Below the pieces are notes generated by a model. That model searched no databases and was not told the origin of the DNA. It saw nothing but the letters and a program-made list of their open reading frames with translations. Position numbers and translations under genes: made by a program. Below, piece by piece: positions 14,611-22,726 of a DNA stretch of 23,808 nt (its first letter is position 1; each line of letters opens with the position of its first letter). The DNA comes from Gammaproteobacteria bacterium (GTDB taxonomy: Bacteria > Pseudomonadota > Gammaproteobacteria > SZUA-229), in assembly GCA_026197015.1 (NCBI GenBank), contig JAPHRB010000132.1, positions 1 through 23,808 on the forward strand. The letters are read 5' to 3'.

Positions 14611-15408
14611 ATGAGTAAATCAGCAGATATTTTACAGAAAATATTACGGCGTAAAGCTGAAGAAATAACTGAAGCAGCAGCAAAAGAATCATTGCTTGAT
14701 TTGAGTAAGCGCGCAGAGCACGCTTTGCCTGTGCGCGGCTTTATTCAGTCAATTGAAAATAAAATATCAGCAGGCCAGGCGGCTGTAATTGCTGAAATTA
14801 AAAAAGCTTCACCCAGTAAGGGGATTATGAGGGAGCACTTTGTACCTGCTGAAATTGCACAAAGTTATGAAAAAGGCGGTGCGGCTTGTTTGTCTATTCT
14901 GACAGATCGTGATTTTTTTCAGGGGGCCGCAGAGTATTTATTACAGGCTCGTGAAGCCACAAGCCTTCCAGTTATTAGAAAGGATTTTATCATTGATCCC
15001 TATCAGGTCTATGAAGCTCGAGCGATGAATGCAGATTGTATTTTGTTAATTGTTTCTGCTCTCGGAGATGCCAGTTTAAATGAGCTTTTAGCTTTAGCGC
15101 ATCATCTGCAAATGGATGTGTTAATGGAAGTGCATGATAGAGATGAGATGGAACGGGCGATTCAAAGTGGTGCTAAGTTAATTGGTGTGAATAATCGAAA
15201 TTTACGCACTTTTGAGGTTAGTCTACAAACAACACTGGATATGCTGGACATGTTGCCAGACGATCGTATTCTGGTAACAGAAAGTGGCATACATATGCCA
15301 GCAGACGTTAAATTAATGCGTGAAAACAATGTAAACTGTTTTCTGGTGGGTGAGGCGTTTATGAGGGCTGACGAGCCAGGCGATAAGTTAGCAGCACTTT
15401 TTAATTAA
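14611..15408 (+). CDS. trpC: Indole-3-glycerol phosphate synthase
   Basis: TrpC closes the indole ring from CdRP, the fourth step of tryptophan synthesis. It is a 265-aa TIM barrel with E62 and K64 in AEIKKASPSKG, K124 in IRKDFIIDPYQVYEAR, MEVHDRDEMERA, IGVNNRNLRTFEV and the phosphate-binding VTESGI and LVGEAFM loops. It is monofunctional: no TrpF (PRAI) domain is fused. trpF, trpB and trpA are absent from the window, matching the split trp gene arrangement of many gammaproteobacteria. It converges on the CRP-family gene with a 13-bp gap and no visible terminator. Confidence 0.96.
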   Translation: MSKSADILQKILRRKAEEITEAAAKESLLDLSKRAEHALPVRGFIQSIENKISAGQAAVIAEIKKASPSKGIMREHFVPAEIAQSYEKGGAACLSILTDRDFFQGAAEYLLQAREATSLPVIRKDFIIDPYQVYEARAMNADCILLIVSALGDASLNELLALAHHLQMDVLMEVHDRDEMERAIQSGAKLIGVNNRNLRTFEVSLQTTLDMLDMLPDDRILVTESGIHMPADVKLMRENNVNCFLVGEAFMRADEPGDKLAALFN

Positions 15409-15421
15409 GCTAGCATGCCTG

Positions 15422-16159
15422 TTAAACTTCTTTAGTCGCCTCTTTATGCGCCTTATGTTTGGCTATATGCTCCTCATCGTGTACAACAATGGTTTTTCCA
15501 TGAGCTGAGATTAACTTGTCTTCTTCAAGCTCTTTTAATACTCGGCCGGCCATTTCACGAGAGCAGCCAACAATTTTGGCAATGTCCTGACGAGTTATTT
15601 TTATCTGCATACCATCCGGGTGTGTCATCGCGTCAGGTTGCTCGCTTAGTTCTAATAATGTTCTGGCTATACGCCCTGAAACATCAAGAAAAATCAGGTC
15701 CCTCACTTTTTGACTGGTTCGAATTAATCTATCGAAGATTTGCCCGGATAATAAAAATAAAATCTCAGGGTCTTCCTTAACCAGTTTTCTAAACTGGTTA
15801 TAAGATATTTCAGCTATTTCACAGGACGTTTTAGCGATAATTTTAGCGCTGCGATCCAAGTCATCTTTAAATAGACCCGCTTCACCAAAAAAGTCACCGC
15901 CATTTAGATATGCGAGGATAATCTCTGCACCATCATCGTTTTCAGCAAGTACGCTAACCGAGCCCTTAATGATATAGTACAGGCTATGCGGTTTATCGCC
16001 TTCGTGGATAATGTTCTTTTTTGCCGGGTATGTTTTACGGTGGCAATGATTTAATAATAAATCTAGCGAAGGGTTTGAATTGTCTACTTTGGGTAACAGG
16101 CTCATATTTTCCGTATCATTTTTGATGGGAGCCGTTGAATTATAGACGATTTTAAGCAT
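15422..16159 (-). CDS. CRP/Vfr family transcriptional regulator
   Basis: A cyclic-nucleotide-responsive DNA-binding regulator. The N-terminal beta-roll has the phosphate-binding cassette GEAGLF (92-97) with R103-S104. The dimer helix contains DLIFLDVSGRIARTLLEL, and the winged helix-turn-helix (about 187-212) has recognition residues R201, E202 and R206 in CSREMAGRV, equivalent to CRP R180, E181 and R185. Segments such as QPDAMTHPDGMQIKITRQ are very close to Pseudomonas Vfr. At 245 aa it is longer than Vfr (214): about 18 extra residues at the start and a His/Lys-rich tail (HIAKHKAHKEATKEV). An alternative ATG at 16103-16105 (residue 19) gives 227 aa and may be the true start. It is divergent from the osmC-like gene. 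Confidence 0.93.
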   Translation of the reverse strand: MLKIVYNSTAPIKNDTENMSLLPKVDNSNPSLDLLLNHCHRKTYPAKKNIIHEGDKPHSLYYIIKGSVSVLAENDDGAEIILAYLNGGDFFGEAGLFKDDLDRSAKIIAKTSCEIAEISYNQFRKLVKEDPEILFLLSGQIFDRLIRTSQKVRDLIFLDVSGRIARTLLELSEQPDAMTHPDGMQIKITRQDIAKIVGCSREMAGRVLKELEEDKLISAHGKTIVVHDEEHIAKHKAHKEATKEV

Positions 16160-16250
16160 AGCCCATACTATATTCCGTTCTTTACCCCGATTTTTTTTCA
16201 GGGTTTGAGCAATAATGTAACTAATTCGAAAATTATTTTAGGTAAAATGT

Positions 16251-16667
16251 ATGAAAGCCAGAGTGAAATGGTTAGATAATATGTCGTTTGTAGGTGAGTC
16301 TGGAAGTGGTCATTCGGTTGTAATGGATGGCGCACCTGACTCCGGAGGGCGAAATTTAGCGGCCAGACCTATGGAAATGGTGCTGATTGGAATGGGGGGG
16401 TGTACGGCGTTTGATGTGGTTATGATATTGAAGAAAGCCCGGCAGCCTATAAAAGACTGTATTGTTGAGCTGAGTGCAGAAAGATCGGGAGAAATTCCCA
16501 GGGTGTTTACAAAAATTCATGCTCATTATATTGTGAAAGGTAACGGATTAAGCGAAAAACAGGTTGAAAAAGCGGTTAATTTGACTGCTGAAAAGTACTG
16601 CTCGGTATCAATTATGCTGGCTGCTACTGCTGAATTAACACACGACTTTGAAATAATCGAAGAATAA
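16251..16667 (+). CDS. OsmC/Ohr family protein, YhfA-like
   Basis: A 138-aa OsmC-fold protein. The two family cysteines are present: C51 in GMGGCTAFDVV and C117 in EKYCSVSIML. The arrangement (single domain, RPMEMVLIGMGGCTA) fits the YhfA subgroup rather than OsmC or Ohr. OsmC-fold proteins reduce organic peroxides with these cysteines, but the activity of YhfA members is not settled. In E. coli yhfA is likewise divergent from crp, and in Pseudomonas an OsmC-like gene follows vfr, so this pairing is ancient. DUF885 peptidase follows 24 bp downstream, likely in one operon. Confidence 0.9.
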   Translation: MKARVKWLDNMSFVGESGSGHSVVMDGAPDSGGRNLAARPMEMVLIGMGGCTAFDVVMILKKARQPIKDCIVELSAERSGEIPRVFTKIHAHYIVKGNGLSEKQVEKAVNLTAEKYCSVSIMLAATAELTHDFEIIEE

Positions 16668-16691
16668 CTAATCAAAATTAGAATAATTTAA

Positions 16692-18380
16692 ATGCCAAAA
16701 AATATTACGCAGGAAACATTCAATAGCCTGCAGGAACAATACTATAATGCCTGGTTTCGTTTTCATCCTGAAGTGGCAGTTCATGTCGGAGTAACGGGTT
16801 ATGAGGATCAGTTAACGCCATTTGGTGATGAGGATATAGGTGCTTTAATTTCATTAAATCAAAAGATTGTTTTTGCTTTAGATGAATTAACTATTTCTGA
16901 TTTAACTGCAAATCAAAAACTGGACTACAACATTTTATATAATGCGGCGAGTATTGAGTTACAGGAACTGATTGAGCGTGACTGGCGATTTTTAATGCCG
17001 CAGAAGTATTTACCACTTGAGGCTATACATCAATTAATTAGTCGCCCGGTTGAAAATATGCATGCAGCCTTAAAGCATCGGTTGCAAAATGTTCCAGAAT
17101 ATTTACGATCAGCTAAAAACTATCTATTGCAACAACCTGAAAAAATCCCCGCGAACTGGGTCGATGATGCGATTTCAGGTGCGGCTGCAGGTGCTATATA
17201 TATTCGAGATTTAGTTCGCAACCCTGACATTGTTCACAAGTTTAAGAATCCATCTCGTTTACAGCCGGTATTTGATGCGGCTGCACATGCGATGGAGGAT
17301 TTTGAAAAGTTTTTACGTAATGACATTCAGCCTCATGCCGCGGGTTCTTTTGCCTGTGGTGAAAATCATTTTAATACATTATTAAATAACTGGCATTGCC
17401 TGGATGTAAGCGCAAATCAGCTCTACAAGTTCGGTGAGCGTCTATTTAATGAAACACAGCAGGAACTACAGGCTCTTTGTAACGAACTTCCTGGTTCTGA
17501 TGATATTGAAGAGCAGTTAGCTAATATACGAAATCAACACCCTGAAGACAAAGAAGAGTATTTGTTGGATGCTTATCGTGCTCGAATGAAAGCGGCGTAT
17601 AATTTCGTGGTAGAGCAGGGGCTGGTTACAGTGCCTGAAACACAGTCATTAAAAGTAATTGAAACGCCTGTTTTTTTACGCCATGAAATACCCTTTGCGG
17701 CGTACGATGAACCCACTTATACCGATCGGGAGCAAAAAGGTTATTATTATGTAACACCTGTTAGCTCGGAAGGCCACTTGCCTGAGCATAACTGGACATC
17801 AATAGATCTTACCTGTGTTCATGAAGCGTTTCCGGGGCATCACTTACAGTTTGTAACGGCAAATCGTAATCCACATAATAGTTTACCAAGACTATTAAAT
17901 TCATCGGCTACCTTATATGAAGGCTGGGCATTATATTGTGAAGATCTAATGCAGGAAAAAGGCTTTTTAGGTAAACCGGAGCATCATTTTATTATGTTGC
18001 GTGACCGTTTATGGCGTGCGCTTCGCATCATGTTAGATGTAGAGTTGCATATTCAGGGTTTAAGTATTGATAAAGCGGCCCAACGTATGCGTGATGTGAC
18101 TGGTTTTTCAATTGAACAGGCAAACGCCGATTTAAGCTGGTATTCGAGTTCGCCTACTCTACCAATGGGTTATGCAACGGGGTGGGCGTTAATAAAAGCA
18201 CTGCGTGAAGAAGAATCAATGAAGGCAGATTTTAATTTAAAGAACTTTCATGATCGGCTGTTGTCAGTAGGTTCATGTGCATTACCTCTAGTTATTAAAT
18301 TCGAGTTCGGTGATGAGTCCTGGAATAAAGCCAGGGCAAAAGTTTTTGCCCACGATAATGTGAAAAGTATTTATGATTAA
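16692..18380 (+). CDS. DUF885 family (putative M1-like/gluzincin metallopeptidase)
   Basis: This 562-aa protein has the DUF885 zinc motif HEAFPGHH (H377, E378, H383, H384), preceded by SIDLTCV and followed by YEGWALYCEDLM, where E410 is the probable third ligand. The C-terminal SWYSSSPTLPMGYATGW is also a family hallmark. The N-terminal 300 residues are helical (YYNAWFRFHPEVAVHVGVTGYEDQL). No signal peptide is seen, so it is probably cytoplasmic, unlike the many DUF885 proteins that are exported. Substrate unknown; the peptidase assignment rests on the motif. It overlaps the terB-like gene by 8 bp, implying coupled translation. Confidence 0.88.
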   Translation: MPKNITQETFNSLQEQYYNAWFRFHPEVAVHVGVTGYEDQLTPFGDEDIGALISLNQKIVFALDELTISDLTANQKLDYNILYNAASIELQELIERDWRFLMPQKYLPLEAIHQLISRPVENMHAALKHRLQNVPEYLRSAKNYLLQQPEKIPANWVDDAISGAAAGAIYIRDLVRNPDIVHKFKNPSRLQPVFDAAAHAMEDFEKFLRNDIQPHAAGSFACGENHFNTLLNNWHCLDVSANQLYKFGERLFNETQQELQALCNELPGSDDIEEQLANIRNQHPEDKEEYLLDAYRARMKAAYNFVVEQGLVTVPETQSLKVIETPVFLRHEIPFAAYDEPTYTDREQKGYYYVTPVSSEGHLPEHNWTSIDLTCVHEAFPGHHLQFVTANRNPHNSLPRLLNSSATLYEGWALYCEDLMQEKGFLGKPEHHFIMLRDRLWRALRIMLDVELHIQGLSIDKAAQRMRDVTGFSIEQANADLSWYSSSPTLPMGYATGWALIKALREEESMKADFNLKNFHDRLLSVGSCALPLVIKFEFGDESWNKARAKVFAHDNVKSIYD

Positions 18381-18825
18381 AAAATTACAGCTATTTTTTG
18401 AAAAAAACTTCATGATGAGCAGTGTGTCGGCAGTTGTCGAAGAGCATCAGTTAAATCTTGCCGCGGCGGCCTTATTGATAGAAATGGTTTTGCAAGATGA
18501 CCATGTAGATAAAGCTGAAGTGGCGCAAGTGAAAAAAATACTGGTTTCTCAATTTGATTTGTCTGAAGCGGAGATGGAAAGTCTTTATGCTTTGGCGGAA
18601 GAAGAGAAACATCTGGCAACGGATTATCACCAGTTCACTAAACTAATTGCTAAGCACTATACGCAACCTCAAAAGATACGCTTAATCGAATCGCTCTGGC
18701 GTGTTGCCTATGCTGATGAGGTGTTAGATAAGTATGAAGAGCATATGGTGCGTCGAATCAGTGATTTGATTCATGTGTCACACAAGGATTTTATTCAGGC
18801 CAAACATCGTGTGGAAAATGCATAA
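18373..18825 (+). CDS. TerB family tellurite-resistance-like protein
   Basis: A 150-aa all-helical protein of the TerB fold with two acidic, metal-binding-like segments: LQDDHVDKAEVAQVKKIL (about 39-56) and VAYADEVLDKYEEHMVRRI (about 112-130). TerB domains are linked to tellurite resistance and envelope stress in classical ter operons, but solitary TerB proteins like this have no fixed role, and no other ter genes are present. The ATG lies inside the end of the DUF885 gene (8-bp overlap), so the two proteins are probably made together. A second TerB-like stretch occurs at the C-terminus of the M48 peptidase at 2085-4049. Confidence 0.85.
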   Translation: MIKKLQLFFEKNFMMSSVSAVVEEHQLNLAAAALLIEMVLQDDHVDKAEVAQVKKILVSQFDLSEAEMESLYALAEEEKHLATDYHQFTKLIAKHYTQPQKIRLIESLWRVAYADEVLDKYEEHMVRRISDLIHVSHKDFIQAKHRVENA

Positions 18826-18887
18826 GCTATATTATAACGAACTTTGATTTTAGGTTTTAGTAGAAATTCCCACAAAATTCAGGGCAT

Positions 18888-18915
18888 AAAAAAACCTCCT
18901 TAAGGGAGGTTTTTT
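18888..18915. terminator. Bidirectional Rho-independent terminator
   Basis: ACCTCC (18894-18899) pairs with GGAGGT (18905-18910) over a TTAAG loop, with an A-run (18888-18893) and a T-run (18911-18915) on the two sides. It ends the osmC-DUF885-terB transcript and can also serve the minus-strand gene whose stop is at 18945. Confidence 0.88.
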
Positions 18916-18944
18916 ATATCACAGCGGGGGTGGTGAGTGGGGAT

Positions 18945-19142
18945 TTATCGCAGAATTGACTGCCTGGTATCACGGTTTGCATCCCAGGCTTCATGTACCT
19001 GATCCATCGCATTTTTAATGTGATTGTCAGTGATCTGAATAGTGTCACCATTGTCGTCTATTATCATGCCGCCTTTGAAGCCGGTTTGTGTAATAGCGTA
19101 TGCGTATTTACCGCAATCGTTATTTTTAGCTGAGTTAGACAT
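18945..19142 (-). CDS. 65-aa hypothetical protein
   Basis: No family was recognised. The protein begins MSNSAKNNDCGKYAYAITQT and contains a compact acidic segment (MIIDDNGDTIQITDNHIK) and a charged C-terminus (AWDANRDTRQSILR); it has no signal peptide, membrane helix or metal motif, so it is probably a small soluble cytoplasmic protein. The open frame extends upstream to an ATG at 19244 (99 aa). ATG 19140-19142 is preferred because it has a well-placed Shine-Dalgarno GGAG (19149-19152, 6-bp spacing) and the longer form has none. It is flanked by the terB terminator and a divergent hydrolase gene. Confidence 0.6.
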   Translation of the reverse strand: MSNSAKNNDCGKYAYAITQTGFKGGMIIDDNGDTIQITDNHIKNAMDQVHEAWDANRDTRQSILR

Positions 19143-19437
19143 TAAAGTCTCCATATAAAGTAATAAATTCTGCATTTCTAGCGGCCCAGTATCGTTATTT
19201 TTGTATTGGGCTGTTACAGGTATAGAATTAACTGAGCTAGTCATACATAACTTCTATCCCGTTAGGCGCGCGATTATATAGTAAGTTTATGGTGATATAA
19301 AAGCCCTGATAGGAATTATTTGATAATTAATTTTACTTATTTTTAAAGAGTCGACTTAAATTAGTTAATTTATTTTGTAAGCTGTTGATTTATAGTTAAA
19401 TATTCTGAGTTTCTCAGATGGAAATAAAGAAGTTCAA

Positions 19438-20217
19438 ATGAAAGAAAAGCTGAAAATACAGTCTAGAAAAGTTCAGTTCAAAGGGTTTGACGGTAGCCTG
19501 CTGCAAGGAAATCTGGATTTTCCCCTCGAGATAAAACCTGAGCAGTATATTATTGTCAGTCATTGTTTTACCTGTACCAGGCAAATTCTTACTACAGCAC
19601 GATTAAGTAGGGGCCTGGCGCATGCGGGTATGGCTGTATTGAGTTTTGACTTTACAGGACTGGGTAACAGTGAGGGTGATTTCGCCGATACCCACTTCAG
19701 GAGCATGCTGAAGGATATAGAGTGCGCCGCCGACTGGCTGGCTACATTTTATGAGCCAGCGAGCATCCTGATTGGGCATAGCATGGGGGGAACCGCTAGC
19801 CTTGCAGCGGCTCAAAATGCCAATGCTTCATTGTCACATCTGCAGAAAATTATAACATTAGCCTCTCCAGCTTACCCGTCTCATATTTTGCATCACTTCG
19901 GTTCAGCAATGATGAAGTTGAGAAATGGAGAGGCTGCACAGATTATGGTGGCGGGGCGTTTTTATGAAGTTAAACCTGACTTTATTGAAGATGTTGAGAG
20001 TTATGATATGGATAAACAAATGCAAGCCTGTAATTTACCAATTATGGCGGTTAGAGCGGGTGATGACGAGCTGGTAAAGCCTGAGGCAGCGGAGCAGATT
20101 CTTCGTTATACAGTGGCTGAGCACCACCTGGTACAGATTGAAGGAGCCGACCATTTATTCAGTGATCGTGCTCATGCGGCGCAGTTATTAGATACGGTAT
20201 TAAACTGGATAGGTTGA
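19438..20217 (+). CDS. Alpha/beta hydrolase (hydrolase half of the hydrolase-OsmC family)
   Basis: A 259-aa serine hydrolase. The nucleophile is S115 in GHSMGG, the acid is probably D210 in AGDDELV, and the histidine is H239 in GADHLF. SHCFTCTRQILTTARLSRGL (41-60) and SFDFTGLGNSEGDFADTHF (69-87) are characteristic of the hydrolase domain that in many bacteria is fused to an OsmC domain. Here the OsmC half is missing and the protein ends after the hydrolase fold, so it is a stand-alone form. A separate OsmC-like gene lies 3 kb away. Substrate unknown. The Shine-Dalgarno is weak; the ATG at 19438 fits the family N-terminus (VQFKGFDG). Confidence 0.88.
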   Translation: MKEKLKIQSRKVQFKGFDGSLLQGNLDFPLEIKPEQYIIVSHCFTCTRQILTTARLSRGLAHAGMAVLSFDFTGLGNSEGDFADTHFRSMLKDIECAADWLATFYEPASILIGHSMGGTASLAAAQNANASLSHLQKIITLASPAYPSHILHHFGSAMMKLRNGEAAQIMVAGRFYEVKPDFIEDVESYDMDKQMQACNLPIMAVRAGDDELVKPEAAEQILRYTVAEHHLVQIEGADHLFSDRAHAAQLLDTVLNWIG

Positions 20218-20283
20218 TTTACAGGTTTTGACCCGCACCTATACTTTTATACTAATATTTTGAACGATAATCAGGAAATTATC

Positions 20284-21141
20284 ATGCTTGAAGTAAAAAC
20301 ATTCTTTGATGAGCAAACATTCACCTTTACGCATCTGGTCTACGATGCCGATACTAAGGATGCTGTGGTGTTTGATCCAGTCCTGGACCTGGATACAATT
20401 GGCTGGCGTACCTATAAAGATAGCTTACACACACTGGATAGTTTTATTAGTTCTAAGCAGTTGAAATTGCATTATATATTAGATACTCATATTCATGCAG
20501 ATCATCTGAGCGGAATGCAGTATTTAAAAGAAAAATACAAAGTGCCCGTTGTAATAAATGCAGCCATAACTGTGGTACAGGAAACATTTAAAGACGTATT
20601 TAATCTCGGTGATGACTTTGATGTAAGCGGGCGTGATTTTGATGTGTTAGTAAAAGATGGCGACCAGCTTGAAGCAGGAACAATTAAAATTGAAGTATTA
20701 CATACACCTGGTCATACCCCGGCATGTACAACATATAAAATAGAAGATAATTTATTTACAGGTGATGCGCTGTTTGTGCCTGATATAGGTACCGGTCGAT
20801 GTGATTTTCCAAAAGGTAGCGCAAAAGATTTATATCAATCTGTTACGAAAAAATTATATTCTTTTGCAGATGATACAAAGGTTTTTCCGGGGCATGATTA
20901 TCCTGACGACCGGGAGTTGCGAACTTTCACTACAGTTGGTGAAAGTAAGGCATCAAATGTTGATCTGCCTGCAGATAGAAGCGAAGCAGAATACATAAAA
21001 TTTATGGAAAATCGTGATAGTAAGTTACCTTTGCCGAGGTTGATTTATCAAAGTGTGCAGGTGAATTTAACCGCAGGTCAGTTGCCGAAAGAAGAGTCAA
21101 ACGGGCAAAGTTATTTGAAAATACCAATATATAATGATTAG
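20284..21141 (+). CDS. MBL-fold metallohydrolase, persulfide dioxygenase (ETHE1/Blh)-like
   Basis: A 285-aa metallo-beta-lactamase-fold protein. Metal motif THIHADHL (H69, H71, D73, H74) with H144 (TPGHTPACTTY), D161 (FTGDALF) and H204 (PGHDYP). GDALFVPDIGTGRCDFPKGSA and the C-terminal tTVGESKASN...FMENRDSKLPLPRL segment match the Blh/ETHE1-like persulfide dioxygenase group, iron enzymes that oxidise glutathione persulfide to sulfite in sulfide detoxification. No rhodanese domain is fused and no sulfide-quinone reductase is nearby, so the role is inferred from the family. ATG 20284 is chosen over TTG 20260 because AGGAA lies at the right distance upstream. Confidence 0.85.
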   Translation: MLEVKTFFDEQTFTFTHLVYDADTKDAVVFDPVLDLDTIGWRTYKDSLHTLDSFISSKQLKLHYILDTHIHADHLSGMQYLKEKYKVPVVINAAITVVQETFKDVFNLGDDFDVSGRDFDVLVKDGDQLEAGTIKIEVLHTPGHTPACTTYKIEDNLFTGDALFVPDIGTGRCDFPKGSAKDLYQSVTKKLYSFADDTKVFPGHDYPDDRELRTFTTVGESKASNVDLPADRSEAEYIKFMENRDSKLPLPRLIYQSVQVNLTAGQLPKEESNGQSYLKIPIYND

Positions 21142-21158
21142 CTGTTAATAGAGAAACG

Positions 21159-21181
21159 CCGAGCACAAATATTGTGCTCGG
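21159..21181. terminator. Strong hairpin between convergent genes
   Basis: CCGAGCACAA (21159-21168) pairs perfectly with TTGTGCTCGG (21172-21181) over a 3-nt ATA loop. It lies between the convergent metallohydrolase and deaminase genes and touches the deaminase stop codon. Neither side has a full T-tract, so it may end transcription imperfectly or protect the 3' ends. Confidence 0.6.
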
Positions 21182-21664
21182 TTAGTACTCCTGTCGTGAT
21201 AAATTAGAACTCCAGACCTCAAAACTTTTATTAGCCTCGTCATGTTCGATGTGTTTTATTGAGATACTTCGTTGTGAAACGGGTTTTGCAAGCTCATCAT
21301 AAATAAACTGGTCATCAAAGCCTGCTTTTGCTGCATCATGTGCAGTGGCGGCAAATATCAGTTTAGGAATATGAGCCCAGTAGATTGCGGACATGCACAT
21401 AGGGCAAGGCTGACAACTAGAGTAAATAGTGCAGCCGTCTAACTGGTGATTATTTAAATTTTTACATGCTTCTCGAATAGCCATTATTTCTGCATGTGCT
21501 GAAGGATCGCAATTTTCGGTAACCTGATTATGCCCCTGACCAATAATTTTTCCATTTTTGACAATCACTGCACCAAACGGCCCTCCCTGTTGTTTAGCTG
21601 AGGATACTGCGAGGTCTATAGCCTGTTGTAAAAAAGGCAGATCAGTTGCGTTTTTATGATTCAT
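21182..21664 (-). CDS. Guanine deaminase-like nucleoside/nucleobase deaminase
   Basis: A 160-aa zinc deaminase of the cytidine/deoxycytidylate deaminase fold. Zinc ligands are H57 (HAE, with catalytic E59) and C87 and C90 (CQPCPMC). The C-terminal AAKAGFDDQFIYDELAKP with the following RSISIKHI resembles Bacillus-type guanine deaminase (GuaD), which makes xanthine from guanine, and argues against TadA, the tRNA adenosine deaminase, whose C-terminus differs. Substrate cannot be proved from sequence. No clear Shine-Dalgarno precedes the ATG. It lies in a minus-strand run with hslO and gatB but is separated from hslO by 122 bp. Confidence 0.85.
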   Translation of the reverse strand: MNHKNATDLPFLQQAIDLAVSSAKQQGGPFGAVIVKNGKIIGQGHNQVTENCDPSAHAEIMAIREACKNLNNHQLDGCTIYSSCQPCPMCMSAIYWAHIPKLIFAATAHDAAKAGFDDQFIYDELAKPVSQRSISIKHIEHDEANKSFEVWSSNLSRQEY

Positions 21665-21786
21665 GAAAAATTAGAAACTATTTAAGTTAACGGAAAAGTT
21701 GGCAATGTCCAATACTGTATATCTATTTTATTAGTTTGTACGTCTATTTTCTCAGACTTTTGTGTTACAGGCATAAAATGTAACTT

Positions 21787-22680
21787 TTAATGTTTGCACT
21801 GTGAAGGTACTGAGTTTGCGCTCGAGGCAAATAAGTTTTCTACATCAATACTATCAAAATTGTATTGTGCATTACAAAACTCACAATCAACGTGGATTTT
21901 CCCCTGCTCGGAAATAATGCTGCGCGCTTCTGCCAGGCCAAGTGAAATAATCATTTTACTAATGCGCTCATTTGAACAACTGCAACGAAAACTCAGGGGG
22001 CTGGGGTCAAATAAACGAATGTCATCTTCATGAAATAATCGATGAAGAATTTCTTTGCTGGATAAAGTCAATAACTCTTCTTTAGTTAATGTATTGCCAA
22101 GTGCCTGTGCATGCTCCCAGTCATTATGATCTTCACCAAGGTTGCTATGTAGGGTTTCTCTAGTCTCTGGTAACTCCTGTAACAGAAAACCAGTGCACAT
22201 TTCATTGTTGGCATTTAACCAGAGTCGTGTATTTAACTGCTCAGACTGTTTGAAATAATTTTCTATAGCGTCCTGTATATGTTCGCCCTGTAATGCAATA
22301 ATTCCCTGATATGGCTCACCTGAAGGTTGTTCTACAGTAATAACCATTTGTCCATTTCCAAAAATATTTTGTAGATCATGCGCTGGAACATTATCGCTCC
22401 ATCGAGCGAGGCCTCGTAAAGTGCCTTCTGAAGTAGCTTGTACAACTAACAGATGCAGTGGGCCATCACCACGAATTTGTAAAATTAATGAGCCTTCATA
22501 TTTTATAGTTGCCGATAATAGTGCACAGGCGGCGAAAGCTTCACCGAGAATATTTCGTACATTTTCAGGGTAGTTGTAACGCTCAAGTGCGGCTTTCCAG
22601 GTTGCATTTAGATGAACCATTTCACCGCGAACACGTGTGTTTTCTATAATGAATCTATGAAGTAGGTCGTTGTCTGGCAT
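21787..22680 (-). CDS. hslO: Redox-regulated chaperone Hsp33
   Basis: Hsp33 is a cytoplasmic holdase that is switched on by oxidation: zinc-bound cysteines form disulfides and the C-terminal part unfolds. The four cysteines are present as C233-x-C235 (FRCSCSNERI) and C266-x-x-C269 (VDCEFCNAQY). The N-terminal core has HRFIIENTRVRGEMV and QPSGEPYQGIIAL. Length 297 aa is normal. A Shine-Dalgarno AGGTGA lies upstream on the minus strand. One extra cysteine (C295) sits at the end. Confidence 0.97.
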   Translation of the reverse strand: MPDNDLLHRFIIENTRVRGEMVHLNATWKAALERYNYPENVRNILGEAFAACALLSATIKYEGSLILQIRGDGPLHLLVVQATSEGTLRGLARWSDNVPAHDLQNIFGNGQMVITVEQPSGEPYQGIIALQGEHIQDAIENYFKQSEQLNTRLWLNANNEMCTGFLLQELPETRETLHSNLGEDHNDWEHAQALGNTLTKEELLTLSSKEILHRLFHEDDIRLFDPSPLSFRCSCSNERISKMIISLGLAEARSIISEQGKIHVDCEFCNAQYNFDSIDVENLFASSANSVPSQCKH

Positions 22681-22726
22681 GTTTGGCGGTCACCTGATTT
22701 TTTGAGTAACTAACTAATGTAACAAC

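Noticed and set aside
19404..19418. TCTGAG-TTT-CTCAGA hairpin before the alpha/beta hydrolase gene
   Set aside because: A six-base stem in an AT-rich leader, with no known operator match; not enough to call regulatory.
21715..21730. LexA-like half site CTGTATAT ahead of the deaminase gene
   Set aside because: The second half-site is absent (11 of 16 positions), so it is an AT-rich chance match.
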